Source: Limnohabitans sp. INBF002 (GTDB lineage: Bacteria; Pseudomonadota; Gammaproteobacteria; Burkholderiales; Burkholderiaceae_C). From it: 64,000 nucleotides of DNA. The stretch covers positions 124,001-188,000 of the forward strand of contig NZ_AP027055.1 of NCBI RefSeq assembly GCF_027924905.1, given 5' to 3'. Position numbers and translations under genes: made by a program. Below, piece after piece: positions 42,562-52,690 of the stretch (its first letter is position 1; every line of letters begins with the position of its first letter). The notes beneath the pieces were generated by a model. That model did not search any database and had not been told where the DNA came from. It saw only the letters and a program-made list of their open reading frames with translations.

Positions 42562-42567
42562 TACAAT
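42562..42567 (+). promoter_or_regulatory. Candidate -10 for tRNA-Arg (and possibly dctP)
   Basis: TACAAT, 16 nt before the tRNA 5' end; a weak TGATGG lies 18 nt upstream as a possible -35. Confidence 0.4.
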
Positions 42568-42583
42568 GCCAAGTCACAAAAGC

Positions 42584-42659
42584 GCGGCTGTAGCTCAGTG
42601 GATAGAGTATTGGCCTCCGAAGCCAAGGGTCGTGGGTTCGATCCCCGCCAGCCGCACCA
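42584..42659 (+). tRNA. tRNA-Arg, anticodon CCG
   Basis: 76-nt cloverleaf including encoded CCA. Acceptor arms GCGGCTG and CAGCCGC pair fully; the D-arm has AGCTCAGTGGATAGAG; the anticodon stem TTGGC/GCCAA holds loop CTCCGAA, reading CGG arginine codons; the T-arm GTGGGTTCGATCCCCGC is normal. It precedes dctP by only 34 bp with no terminator between. Confidence 0.96.
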
Positions 42660-42693
42660 AACTTTAATTCGCACTCTTTTGGAAAACTTACAA

Positions 42694-43677
42694 ATGACGA
42701 CTCTTCGCCGCACCGCTTTGATGACTTTGGTCGCTTTGGCCACCACTTCGGGCTTTGCCGTTGCTCAAACCGCCAAAGAAGTCAAAGTGGGCTACGCCTT
42801 GGCTGTCAACTCGCACTATGGTGCCGCCGCTCAAACTTGGGCTGACTCGGTTGAAAAATCCACAAAAGGCGCTTACAAATTCAAGCAGTTCCCAGCCAGC
42901 GCCTTGGGCGGTGAGCGCGAGTTGATCGAAGGTCTGCAATTGGGCACCGTTGAAGCTGTGATTGTGTCCACAGGCGCGTTGAGCAACTTTGTGCCTGAAG
43001 TGGGCGTGGTTGACATTCCCTTCTTGTTCCGTGACACCGCCCATGCCCGCAAAGTGCTGGATGGCGAGTTTGGCCAAGACTTGTTGACCAAGTTCAAAAA
43101 GCGCGGCCTCATCGCCTTGGCTTGGGGTGAGCAAGGCTTTCGCCACTTGAGCAACAACAAGCGCCCGGTGACCAAAGCCGAAGACATCAAAGGCATGAAG
43201 ATTCGCGTCACAGAGAACCCTGTGCACATTGCCGCATTCCGCACGCTTGGTGCGTCACCCACGCCCATGGCTTGGCCTGAAGTGATTGGTGCTTTGCAGC
43301 AAGGCACCATTGATGGCCAAGAAAACCCGGTGTCGGTGTTCGTGTCCGCCAAATTGTGGCAAGTGCAAAAACATTTGTCGTTGACGGCCCACGTCTACGC
43401 GCCGATGGCTTTGATCGTGTCGCCTGCTTTCTTTGGTTCTTTGACCGATGCTGAAAAAGTGGCCTTCATCGAAGGCGCCAAAGCCGGTGCTTTGGCGTCA
43501 CGCAAGTTCGTGGACGATGTGGAGAAGAAGGCTGTGACCGAAATCCAATCACACGGCGTGCAAGTGGTCACCAAAGTGGATGTGGCGTCTTTCCAAGCGG
43601 GTGTGGCACCTGCTTACAAGCAATACGCGGCCAAGTTTGGTCAGTCCACCATCGACAAAATCACACAAACCAAGTAA
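42694..43677 (+). CDS. dctP: TRAP transporter substrate-binding protein DctP
   Basis: 327-residue periplasmic binding protein of a tripartite ATP-independent transporter. Signal peptide ends near FAVAQ (residue 25). The core blocks EDIKGMKIRVTENP and MAWPEVIGALQQGTIDGQENP are the DctP signature, with the arginine in KIRV that binds the carboxylate of organic-acid ligands. Ligand unknown. The ATG at 42694 is used; upstream in-frame codons lie over the tRNA. A stem-loop with T-rich tail separates it from dctQ. Confidence 0.93.
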   Translation: MTTLRRTALMTLVALATTSGFAVAQTAKEVKVGYALAVNSHYGAAAQTWADSVEKSTKGAYKFKQFPASALGGERELIEGLQLGTVEAVIVSTGALSNFVPEVGVVDIPFLFRDTAHARKVLDGEFGQDLLTKFKKRGLIALAWGEQGFRHLSNNKRPVTKAEDIKGMKIRVTENPVHIAAFRTLGASPTPMAWPEVIGALQQGTIDGQENPVSVFVSAKLWQVQKHLSLTAHVYAPMALIVSPAFFGSLTDAEKVAFIEGAKAGALASRKFVDDVEKKAVTEIQSHGVQVVTKVDVASFQAGVAPAYKQYAAKFGQSTIDKITQTK

Positions 43678-43699
43678 TTCAAGCTTCGCTTGCGTACTG

Positions 43700-43730
43700 C
43701 GCCCGGACAAGTCCGGGCGTTCTTCTTTTC
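43700..43730 (+). terminator. Terminator/attenuator between dctP and dctQ
   Basis: CGCCCGGA (43700-43707)/TCCGGGCG (43712-43719), loop CAAG, then TTCTTCTTTT. Within the operon it would lower transporter mRNA relative to the binding protein. Confidence 0.75.
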
Positions 43731-43762
43731 TCTTTTAAAACAGCACTTGCTGTTGAACGCAC

Positions 43763-44278
43763 ATGTTGAACCGATTTGAGCGCGTGTTGGTGGCCACCAA
43801 CCGGTGGGTGTTGATTCTGTTGTTGCTGGTCATGTCCTGCATCGTGTTTGCCAATGTGGTGTTGCGTTACACCACGGGTGATTCGATTGTGTGGGCCGAA
43901 GAAGTGGCGCGCCACATGATGATTTGGGTCACCTTTTTAGGGGCTGGTTTGGTGTTGCGTTTTGGTGGCCATGTGGCCATTGACAACTTTCATCACGCAG
44001 TGGGTGAGCAGGGCGCACGCGTGGTGCGCGCGATCGTGGCGCTGGGTCTGGGTGCTTTCTTTTTGGTGATGATGTACTTCTCCATTCTCTACGTCTGGGC
44101 GACGCGCTTTCAAACTACGGCGGCAACTGACATTCCGATTGCTTGGATTTATGCCGCCATGCCTGTTGGCTTTTTGTTGCTCTTTGTGCATTTGCTTTTC
44201 ATCGTGCGCGGTTACATCGGCCACGGCAACTACATCACTTCAGACGAGATGGATGCTGAATCCGCAGCCTCACTATGA
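43763..44278 (+). CDS. dctQ: TRAP transporter small permease DctQ
   Basis: 171-residue four-helix membrane subunit; WAEEVARHMMIWVTFLGAG and HVAIDNF are family hallmarks. ATGA overlap with dctM. Confidence 0.9.
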   Translation: MLNRFERVLVATNRWVLILLLLVMSCIVFANVVLRYTTGDSIVWAEEVARHMMIWVTFLGAGLVLRFGGHVAIDNFHHAVGEQGARVVRAIVALGLGAFFLVMMYFSILYVWATRFQTTAATDIPIAWIYAAMPVGFLLLFVHLLFIVRGYIGHGNYITSDEMDAESAASL

Positions 44279-45558
44279 CCCTCACACTTTTCATCGCAGC
44301 CGTTGTGCTGATGACCCTCGGCTTCCCCGTGGCATTTGCACTCGCTATTTCCGCGTCGCTCGCCGTCTTTGTGGGCGGGCGCTATCCGCAGTTGGTGGTG
44401 TTCAAAGAAATGTTCACAGGCATTGACAGCTTCCCGCTGATGGCTGTGCCGTTTTTTATTCTGGCCGCTGAGCTCATGTCGGGCGGCGCACTCACCTTGG
44501 TGCTGCTGCGCTTTGCGTCGCAATTCGTGGGGCATTTGCGCGGCGGTTTGGGCTATGCCAACGTGCTGTCACTCACCTTGTTTTCCGGCATCTCCGGCTC
44601 GGCTTTGGCAGATGCCGCAGGCCCCGGCTCCATGATGGTGAAGATGATGGAGAAAGCAGGCTACTCACGTGCCTATGCGGCGGCGCTGACGTCGAGCACA
44701 GCCATTGTGGGCCCCATCATTCCGCCGTCCATCAGCATGATCATTTATGCCATGCAGGACGAACAGGTGTCAGTGGGCGGCTTGTTCATGGCCGGTTTCA
44801 TCCCTGGCATCTTGATCGCGCTGGCCATGGCCTTTGTGAACTGGCGCATTTGTCGCAAGCGCAACTACCGCTCCACCGAGCCACGTCCCTCCGCGCGTGA
44901 AATGCTGGTCACCAGTTTCAAAGCCATTCCCGCGTTGATGTTGATTGTGTTGATCTTGGTGGGCATTCGTTTCGGCATCTTCACGCCCACCGAGGCTTCG
45001 GTGGTGGCGGTGTTTTACGCGCTGATTTGCGGCAAATGGATTTACCGCACCTTGGAGTGGAAAGCATTGCCCGGCATTGCTGCGCGTTCGTCGTTGTTGA
45101 CGGCTTCGGTGTTGTTGGTGATGGCCACCTCGGCGGCATTTGCATGGGTGTTGACCGTTGAGGGCGTGCCACAGCAGGTGTCGCAAACCATCGTGGAATG
45201 GAACCTCTCGCCCGTGGCCTTCCTCATCGTGGTGAACATTTTGTTGCTGGTGTTTGGCATCTTCATGGAGCCCTTGCCAGGCGTGATGATTTTGGTGCCC
45301 ATCTTGGCCCCCGTGGCTTTGGCTTTGGGCATTGACCCCACGCACTTTGCGATGGTGGTCATCGTCAACTTGACCTTGGGCATGATCACGCCGCCAGTGG
45401 GTGGCTTGCTGTTTGTCACCGCGGTGGCGACACGCGTGTCGATGGCCGATCTGACGCGCGAATTGCCGCCCTTCTTGCTGGCGCATTTTGTGGTGTTGGT
45501 GTTGCTGACTTTTGTGCCTGAGCTCTCCACCTGGCTGCCGCACACCTTGGGCTTCTAA
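44275..45558 (+). CDS. dctM: TRAP transporter large permease DctM
   Basis: 427-residue permease with about twelve helices that performs sodium-coupled transport. SGISGSALADAAGPG and IVGPIIPPSISMIIYA in the first half, and GMITPPVGGLLFVTA in the second, are the repeated DctM hairpin signatures. A terminator follows. Confidence 0.95.
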   Translation: MTLTLFIAAVVLMTLGFPVAFALAISASLAVFVGGRYPQLVVFKEMFTGIDSFPLMAVPFFILAAELMSGGALTLVLLRFASQFVGHLRGGLGYANVLSLTLFSGISGSALADAAGPGSMMVKMMEKAGYSRAYAAALTSSTAIVGPIIPPSISMIIYAMQDEQVSVGGLFMAGFIPGILIALAMAFVNWRICRKRNYRSTEPRPSAREMLVTSFKAIPALMLIVLILVGIRFGIFTPTEASVVAVFYALICGKWIYRTLEWKALPGIAARSSLLTASVLLVMATSAAFAWVLTVEGVPQQVSQTIVEWNLSPVAFLIVVNILLLVFGIFMEPLPGVMILVPILAPVALALGIDPTHFAMVVIVNLTLGMITPPVGGLLFVTAVATRVSMADLTRELPPFLLAHFVVLVLLTFVPELSTWLPHTLGF

Positions 45559-45576
45559 GCCAAACGGAAGTCCAAC

Positions 45577-45611
45577 AAAAAAGGCTTTGCAGCAATGCAA
45601 AGCCTTTTTGT
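45577..45611. terminator. Bidirectional terminator between dctM and rsmI
   Basis: AAGGCTTTGCA (45581-45591)/TGCAAAGCCTT (45596-45606), GCAA loop, with A-run before and T-run after. Confidence 0.9.
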
Positions 45612-45630
45612 TTGGAGCATCGCTGACGGT

Positions 45631-46542
45631 TTACGTGTTGGCTTTCAATTCCAACGCGCGGTCATACAGCGCGTTCTTCGCTTCGCCGCTGATTTCAGCT
45701 GCGACTTTGACCGCTGTTTTCAGAGGCAGCTCTTGCATCAAAATTTTGAGCAAGCGGTCGTTGTCCGTGCCCGCCGCGCGCTCTTGTGCTTGCGCGTGGA
45801 CCACCAGGGCAAATTCACCGCGTGTGCGCTGTGCATTGCCCTGTAGCCAAGCTGCCAAATCTTGCGCCGCCACCGTGGCAATTTCTTCAAACTGTTTGGT
45901 CAACTCGCGGCCCACCGTCACGGGGCGCTCGCCCAGCACGCCCAAGGCGGTGGCCAGCGCCTCGATGCGATGCGGCGCTTCCAGCAGCACCTGGGTGCGT
46001 GGCTCTTGGGCCAGCACCTCGACCGCGTGGCCGCGTTCGGTGGCTTTGGAGGGCAAAAAACCGACGAACACAAAACCAGACGAGTCATGTGCGGGCGTGC
46101 CGCAGGCACTCAACAGGGCCGTCACGCTGCTGGCGCCTGGCAAAGGCATCACACGCAAACCTGCGCTTTGCACCTGCCACGCCAAGCGTGCGCCGGGGTC
46201 ACTCACGGCAGGGGTGCCGGCGTCGCTCACATAGGCCACGCGCTGCCCGGCTTGCAGACGGCGAATCACTTCCTCGGCGGCTTCGGCTTCGTTGTGCTGA
46301 TGGACGGCCAGCCAATGGGACGCGGATTTATCGATGCCGTAGGCGCGCAGCAAAGTTTGTGAGTGGCGCGTGTCCTCACAGGCCAGCGTGTCGCAAAGAC
46401 TCAGCACATGCAAGGCACGCAAGCTGATGTCGGCCAAATTGCCAATGGGCGTGGCCACCACATACAGCGTGCCTGCCGGGTGGTTTTGGTTTGCGGCGGC
46501 GGCGTGCGCGGCAGACAAGGCGGAATCAAAGTTAGCGTTCAT
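45631..46542 (-). CDS. rsmI: 16S rRNA 2'-O-methyltransferase RsmI
   Basis: 303-residue SAM-dependent enzyme that 2'-O-methylates C1402 of 16S rRNA in the P site. Family blocks: LYVVATPIGNLADISLRAL, EDTRHSQTLL, YVSDAGTPAVSDPG and PLPGASSVTALLSACG. The ATG at 46542 is used instead of 46587, since 46587 would overlap the divergent yraN start. It faces yraN with only 12 bp between the starts, a pairing conserved with E. coli (yraL/yraN). Confidence 0.95.
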   Translation of the reverse strand: MNANFDSALSAAHAAAANQNHPAGTLYVVATPIGNLADISLRALHVLSLCDTLACEDTRHSQTLLRAYGIDKSASHWLAVHQHNEAEAAEEVIRRLQAGQRVAYVSDAGTPAVSDPGARLAWQVQSAGLRVMPLPGASSVTALLSACGTPAHDSSGFVFVGFLPSKATERGHAVEVLAQEPRTQVLLEAPHRIEALATALGVLGERPVTVGRELTKQFEEIATVAAQDLAAWLQGNAQRTRGEFALVVHAQAQERAAGTDNDRLLKILMQELPLKTAVKVAAEISGEAKNALYDRALELKANT

Positions 46543-46554
46543 CAAGGAGATGCT

Positions 46555-46965
46555 GTGAACAAACCCGATGGTCAAAGGCCAGCGCAAAAACTAGCGCGTG
46601 TGCAACTGCAATCAACCACCAAGCAAAAAGGAGATGCGGCCGAAGACCGCGCGTTGCAACATTTACAGGCGCAGGGTCTGCAACTGGTGCAACGCAATTA
46701 TCGGACGCCTGGGCGAGGCGGCGGCGAAATAGATTTGATCGTCCGCGACGCCGATGGCACGCTGGTTTTTGTCGAGGTGCGCCAGCGCGGCAGGCAAGAC
46801 CACGGCGGAGCCTTAGCCAGCATCACGCCGACCAAGCAACGGCGAATTGTGTTTGCCGCCCGTCATTTCTTATTGAAATTGCGCCAAATACCACCATGTA
46901 GGTTTGACATCGTGGCGGTTGAGGGCGAGGATTTGCACTGGTTTAAAGCCGCTTTTAATGCTTAA
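46555..46965 (+). CDS. yraN: YraN/UPF0102 family nuclease-like protein
   Basis: 136-residue protein with the Holliday-junction-resolvase-like fold: KGDAAEDRALQHLQAQGLQLVQRNYRTPGRGGGEIDLIVRDADGTLVFVEVRQR-type region carries the acidic GEIDLI and VEVR nuclease motifs. Function unknown. I start at GTG 46555, which follows AAGGAGATGCT at normal distance; the long upstream frame overlaps rsmI antisense. Confidence 0.88.
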   Translation: MNKPDGQRPAQKLARVQLQSTTKQKGDAAEDRALQHLQAQGLQLVQRNYRTPGRGGGEIDLIVRDADGTLVFVEVRQRGRQDHGGALASITPTKQRRIVFAARHFLLKLRQIPPCRFDIVAVEGEDLHWFKAAFNA

Positions 46966-48257
<1,292 letters not shown>

Positions 48258-48274
48258 TCGCGCATGACCAATTA

Positions 48275-48300
48275 AAAAGCCCCGCATGCGGGACTTTTTT
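48275..48300. terminator. Bidirectional terminator after dolP
   Basis: AGCCCCGCA/TGCGGGACT hairpin (48279-48296) with one mismatch, A-run upstream and T-run downstream. Confidence 0.8.
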
Positions 48301-48314
48301 GTGGGCGATCAGGC

Positions 48315-49229
48315 TTAGCGCAAACGCTTGATCAAGCTAGACGTGTCCCAGCGGTTGCCACCCATTTTTTGCACGTCGCCGTAGAACTGGTCGACCATTT
48401 GCGTCACAGGCAACACTGCGCCGTTGCGCTTGGCTTCGTCAAACACCAGGCCCAAATCTTTGCGCATCCAATCCACCGCAAAGCCGAAATCAAACTTGTC
48501 GGCCACCATGGTCTTGCCGCGGTTGTCCAGTTGCCAGCTCTGCGCCGCACCTTTGCCAATCACGTCGAGCACGAGGTTCATGTCGAGGCCCGCTTTTTGG
48601 CCAAAGGCAATGGCTTCGCTCAGGCCTTGTACCAAGCCCGCGATACAGATTTGGTTAACCATCTTGGTCAGTTGGCCTGCACCGGGTTCACCTATCAAGG
48701 TGAACGCACGAGAGAAGGCCATGGCCACAGGCTTGACGCGCTCAAACACGGGCGCATCGCCGCCGCACATGACCGTCAGCAAGCCGTTTTGCGCACCGCC
48801 TTGACCACCCGACACCGGCGCGTCGATGAAGTGAATGCCGAGGTTCTTGGCTGCGGTGTAAATCTCGCGGGCCACATCGGCAGAGGCGGTGGTGTGGTCC
48901 ACCAAAACGGTGCCCGGCTCCATGCCTGCCAGTATGCCGTCGGCGCCAAACACCACCGAGCGTAAGTCGTTGTCATTGCCCACACAGCAAAACACAATGC
49001 TGGCGCCTTTGGCGGCTTCGCGTGGGGTGAGTGCGCTCTTCGGGGCTTTGCTGGCTGCAAACTCTTTCACCCAAGCTTCAGCCTTGGCGGGTGAGCGGTT
49101 GTACACCGTCACCGCGTGACCTGCCGTGGCCAAGTGGCCGGCCATGGGGTAGCCCATCACACCCATGCCGATGAAGGCAACGTGGGCAGAGGCGGTGGGT
49201 TCGTAGGTTTTGGCGTTGATGCTGGACAT
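48315..49229 (-). CDS. NAD(P)-dependent beta-hydroxyacid dehydrogenase (HIBADH family)
   Basis: 304-residue enzyme of the 3-hydroxyisobutyrate / tartronate-semialdehyde reductase family. N-terminal Rossmann motif FIGMGVMGYPMA, substrate motif DAPVSGGQGGAQNGLL and the catalytic lysine region GQLTKMVNQI are present. It could act with valine or glyoxylate metabolism; mmsA is 42 kb away. Follows pilT on the same strand with a hairpin between. Confidence 0.9.
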   Translation of the reverse strand: MSSINAKTYEPTASAHVAFIGMGVMGYPMAGHLATAGHAVTVYNRSPAKAEAWVKEFAASKAPKSALTPREAAKGASIVFCCVGNDNDLRSVVFGADGILAGMEPGTVLVDHTTASADVAREIYTAAKNLGIHFIDAPVSGGQGGAQNGLLTVMCGGDAPVFERVKPVAMAFSRAFTLIGEPGAGQLTKMVNQICIAGLVQGLSEAIAFGQKAGLDMNLVLDVIGKGAAQSWQLDNRGKTMVADKFDFGFAVDWMRKDLGLVFDEAKRNGAVLPVTQMVDQFYGDVQKMGGNRWDTSSLIKRLR

Positions 49230-49251
49230 GGTTATTTCAGTAGAGGGTTGA

Positions 49252-49282
49252 ACTGCGCTGAATCATAGGGGTTCAGCGCAGT
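49252..49282 (-). repeat. Stem-loop between pilT and the HIBADH-like gene
   Basis: Perfect 11-bp inverted repeat ACTGCGCTGAA (49252-49262)/TTCAGCGCAGT (49272-49282), 9-nt loop. No T-run, so it may stall or protect RNA rather than terminate. Confidence 0.55.
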
Positions 49283-49314
49283 CCTTGGTGTCACGCGGGC
49301 AACCTTGGATGTGC

Positions 49315-50334
49315 TTAGGAGATCAGTCCTTGGTGGCGGGCGTCTTGAAGCGCTTGGGCCATGCTTTGCATGCCGTACGCGGCACCTGTTTGCTGGGTGC
49401 TTTGCATCTGTGCGGTTTTGCCCTCGCGAATCAGGTGACGAATGGCGGGGGTGGCCACCAGCGTTTCAAACACCGCCACGCGGCCATCTTTCGTTGGTGT
49501 GGGGCAGAGTGTTTGCGACACCACGCCCACCAACGCATCGCTGAGTTGGGTGCGTACCAAGGCTTTTTCGTGTGCGTCAAACACATCCACCATGCGCTCG
49601 ACCGTGGCCGCCGCGCTGCGCGTGTGCAGGCTGGCCAGCACCAAGTGCCCGGTTTCGGCGGCTGTGAGGGCGAGGCGAATGGTTTCTAGGTCGCGCAGCT
49701 CACCCACCAAAATCACGTCGGGGTCTTCGCGCAAGGCGGCGCGTAACGCGTGCGCAAAGCTGTGGCTATGCGTGCCAATTTCGCGCTGGGTAATCAGGCA
49801 TTGATCGCTGGTGTGCACAAACTCAATCGGGTCTTCCAGCGTCACGAGGTGTTGCTGCGTGCTGGTGTTCAGGTGTTGCACCATCGCGGCCAAGGTGGTG
49901 GATTTGCCAGAGCCCGTTGGCCCTGTCACCAACAGCAAACCAACTTGCTTGAGCAAGTCCGGCAGCACACGCGGTGCGTGCAACGCCGCCAGCGTGGGCG
50001 TGCCGCTGGGAATGTGGCGCATCACCGTGCCGCAGCCGTGTTGTTGCATGAAGGCATTCGCCCGAAAACGCCCCAGCTCGGGCACGGCAAATGCGAAGTC
50101 AACTTCATGGCCTTGCATGAATTGCGTGTGTTGCGCTTCGTCCATCAAGTCAGTCAACATTCTTTGTAGCGCTTCATGCGCGAGCGGGTGAGACGTGGTG
50201 GGGCCTTGCAGCGGCGTCAACACGCCTTGCGCGCGCACCTGGGGCGCCAACCCTGCCGACAGGTGTAAATCAGACGCGTGTTGCGCCACCGCTTGGGTGA
50301 GGAGTTCATTCAAAGTCAGCGCTGTGTGGGGCAT
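49315..50334 (-). CDS. pilT: Type IV pilus retraction ATPase PilT
   Basis: 339-residue hexameric ATPase powering pilus retraction. Walker A GPTGSGKST near residue 135, the Asp box in LEDPIEF, Walker B LREDPDVILVGELRDLET and the His box TGHLVLASLHT are intact. In many betaproteobacteria yggS-pilT-pilU is conserved; here pilU does not follow. The ATG at 50334 has AAGGAGAACGGC upstream. Confidence 0.93.
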   Translation of the reverse strand: MPHTALTLNELLTQAVAQHASDLHLSAGLAPQVRAQGVLTPLQGPTTSHPLAHEALQRMLTDLMDEAQHTQFMQGHEVDFAFAVPELGRFRANAFMQQHGCGTVMRHIPSGTPTLAALHAPRVLPDLLKQVGLLLVTGPTGSGKSTTLAAMVQHLNTSTQQHLVTLEDPIEFVHTSDQCLITQREIGTHSHSFAHALRAALREDPDVILVGELRDLETIRLALTAAETGHLVLASLHTRSAAATVERMVDVFDAHEKALVRTQLSDALVGVVSQTLCPTPTKDGRVAVFETLVATPAIRHLIREGKTAQMQSTQQTGAAYGMQSMAQALQDARHQGLIS

Positions 50335-50364
50335 GCCGTTCTCCTTGTTAAAGTTGTACCCAAG

Positions 50365-51081
50365 ATGACTACGCCAGACCACGTGCTACACGACAAACTC
50401 CAAGCTGTGCAAACCCGCATTGCAGCGGCTTGTGCCGCGAGTGGCCGCCCTGCGGATGCGGTGCAACTATTGGCAGTTTCTAAAACGTTCAGCGCCGACG
50501 ATGTGCGCCAAGTGGCGGCCTGTGGTCAGCGCAATTTTGGAGAGAACTACATCCAAGAAGGGGTAGACAAAATCACCGCTTTGCAAGGTGTCGCACCCAC
50601 GTTGGTGTGGCACTGCATTGGTCCCATCCAAAGCAACAAGACCAAACTGGTGGCCAAGCACTTCGATTGGGCGCACACCGTGGACCGCCTCAAAATCGCG
50701 CAGCGTTTGAGTGACCAACGCCCTGCGCACTTGGCGCCGTTGAACGTGTGTTTGCAGGTCAACATTGATGGTGGCGAAACCAAATCGGGGATTGACCCCG
50801 TCGATGTGCTGGCGCTGGCTCAAGAAGTAGCTAAGCTGCCGCGCTTGGTATTGCGCGGCCTCATGACCATTCCTGACCCTGTGGAGGGCTTTGAGCGCCA
50901 AGTGGCCGTACACGCCAAAGCACGCGCCTTGTTTGACGAGGTGAAAGCTGCGCTGAGCCTGCCCCAGTTCGACACCCTGTCGATGGGCATGACGGGCGAC
51001 TTAGAGGCCGCCGTCCACGCGGGCAGCACGATGGTGCGGGTGGGGACGGCGATTTTTGGTGGGCGAAGTTACGCCGCTTAA
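50365..51081 (+). CDS. yggS: PLP-homeostasis protein YggS/PLPBP
   Basis: 238-residue pyridoxal-phosphate-binding barrel without known catalysis; buffers PLP and affects amino-acid pools. LLAVSKTFSADDVRQ (PLP-lysine), NFGENYIQEG, WHCIGPIQSNKTK and GMTGDLEAAVHAGSTMVRVGTAIFG are diagnostic. Divergent from pilT, 30 bp between starts. Confidence 0.95.
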   Translation: MTTPDHVLHDKLQAVQTRIAAACAASGRPADAVQLLAVSKTFSADDVRQVAACGQRNFGENYIQEGVDKITALQGVAPTLVWHCIGPIQSNKTKLVAKHFDWAHTVDRLKIAQRLSDQRPAHLAPLNVCLQVNIDGGETKSGIDPVDVLALAQEVAKLPRLVLRGLMTIPDPVEGFERQVAVHAKARALFDEVKAALSLPQFDTLSMGMTGDLEAAVHAGSTMVRVGTAIFGGRSYAA

Positions 51082-51093
51082 AAGCGCAACAAA

Positions 51094-52596
51094 TTAAAAC
51101 CGCGGCAAATCCGGATGCTTGATCTGCCCCGCGCGCACCAACATCTTGCCGTATTCGGCACAGCGGTGCAGGGTGGGGATGACCTTGCCGGGGTTCAGTA
51201 AACCTTTGCTGTCAAAGGCGCGCTTGACGCCAAACATCTGTTCGTTTTCTTCGGCGCTGAACTGCACGCACATGCTGTTCACCTTCTCGATGCCCACGCC
51301 GTGCTCGCCCGTCACCGTGCCGCCCATGGCCACGCTGGTTTCCAAAATATCGGCGCCAAACTGTTCGCAGCGGTGCATTTGGTCTGGGTCGTTGGCATCA
51401 AACAGAATCAGCGGGTGCAAGTTGCCATCACCTGCATGAAACACGTTCAGGCAGCGCAGCTGGTATTTCTTTTCCATCTCTTGAATGGCTTGCAGGATGT
51501 CGGCCAAACGCTTGCGCGGGATGGTGCTGTCCATGCACATGTAATCGGGGCTGATGCGGCCCGAGGCGGGGAACGCGTTTTTGCGACCGCTCCAAAACTT
51601 CATGCGTTGCGCTTCGTCGCGACTCACGGTGATGGCCGTCGCACCGCAGCCGCGCAACACCTCGCTCATGCGGCCAATTTCTTCTTCCACCTCTTCGGGT
51701 GTGCCGTCGCTCTCGCACAGCAAAATCGCGGCGGCACTCAGGTCGTAGTCGGCGTGCACAAAGTCTTCCACGGCGGCAGTCATGGGGCCGTCCATCATCT
51801 CTAAGCCGGCGGGGATGATGCCTGCGGCAATCACTGCAGCCACCGCGTCGCCCGCTTTGCGCACATCGTCAAAGCTGGCCATGATGCAGCGAGCCAGTTG
51901 TGGCTTGGGCACGAGCTTGACGGTCACCTCCGTGGTCACCGCCAACATGCCTTCGCTGCCCACGACCACGGGCAACAGGTCGAGACCCGGTGTGTCGAGT
52001 GCATCGCTGCCAAACTCAATCGGCTCACCTTCAATGGTGAAGCCTTTGACCTTGAGCACGTTGTGCACGGTGAGGCCGTATTTCAAACAATGCACGCCAC
52101 CCGAGTTCTCGGCCACGTTGCCGCCGATGGTGCAGGCAATTTGACTCGATGGGTCGGGCGCGTAATACAGCCCGTATTGCGACACCGCTTCGCTGATGGC
52201 GAGGTTGCGCACCCCGCACTGCACCACGGCAGTTCGGGCGACGGGGTCGATGTTGAGGATTTGGTTGAACTTGGCCAGCGACAGCGTCACACCCATCGTG
52301 TGCGGCATCGCGCCACCCGAGAGGCCAGTGCCAGCACCGCGTGCGACCACGGGCACGTCTAGTGCATAACAGGCCTTGAGCACAGCTTGCACTTGGTCCA
52401 CCGTCTCGGGCAAGGCCACGCACATGGGGCGGGCGCGGTAGGCGGTGAGGCCGTCGCACTCGTAAGGCACGGTGTCCTCGGTGGTGTAGAGCAGGGCGTG
52501 CTGTGGCAGCACTTGCAGCAGGGCTTGCACCACTTGAGCTTGGCGCTCGGCCCGGGCAAGGGTGGTTTGCTGGTCGTTTGACAGTGGAGCGTTCAT
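51094..52596 (-). CDS. glcD: FAD-linked oxidase, GlcD-like
   Basis: 500-residue FAD-binding (PCMH-type) oxidase. The FAD region PVVARGAGTGLSGGAMP is clear near residue 80, GGNVAENSGGVHCLKYG follows, and the C-terminal FAD-oxidase domain has NVFHAGDGNLHPLILFD and GTVTGEHGVGIEK. This matches glycolate oxidase subunit GlcD, but glcE and glcF are not next to it, so D-lactate or D-2-hydroxyglutarate dehydrogenase is possible. TAAAGT ends 7 nt before the ATG and no Shine-Dalgarno sequence is seen. Confidence 0.85.
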   Translation of the reverse strand: MNAPLSNDQQTTLARAERQAQVVQALLQVLPQHALLYTTEDTVPYECDGLTAYRARPMCVALPETVDQVQAVLKACYALDVPVVARGAGTGLSGGAMPHTMGVTLSLAKFNQILNIDPVARTAVVQCGVRNLAISEAVSQYGLYYAPDPSSQIACTIGGNVAENSGGVHCLKYGLTVHNVLKVKGFTIEGEPIEFGSDALDTPGLDLLPVVVGSEGMLAVTTEVTVKLVPKPQLARCIMASFDDVRKAGDAVAAVIAAGIIPAGLEMMDGPMTAAVEDFVHADYDLSAAAILLCESDGTPEEVEEEIGRMSEVLRGCGATAITVSRDEAQRMKFWSGRKNAFPASGRISPDYMCMDSTIPRKRLADILQAIQEMEKKYQLRCLNVFHAGDGNLHPLILFDANDPDQMHRCEQFGADILETSVAMGGTVTGEHGVGIEKVNSMCVQFSAEENEQMFGVKRAFDSKGLLNPGKVIPTLHRCAEYGKMLVRAGQIKHPDLPRF

Positions 52597-52603
52597 GTCA
52601 GGG

Positions 52604-52609
52604 ACTTTA
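52604..52609 (-). promoter_or_regulatory. Possible -10 of a leaderless glcD promoter
   Basis: TAAAGT on the minus strand ends 7 nt before the ATG at 52596; no Shine-Dalgarno sequence. Confidence 0.35.
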
Positions 52610-52690
52610 CGGCAAAACTTGGGGTTGGCGTGTGAAGAAAGTTACAGCTTGTTTTGAAAAGGTTTTGTTGGCTTACTTCGTTCGCGTCAA

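Noticed and set aside
42598-42693. N-terminal extension of dctP
   Set aside because: It would be translated from the tRNA-Arg gene; the ATG at 42694 gives a proper signal peptide.
46363-46554. N-terminal extension of YraN
   Set aside because: Antisense to rsmI; the GTG at 46555 has an AAGGAGA site and gives the family length.
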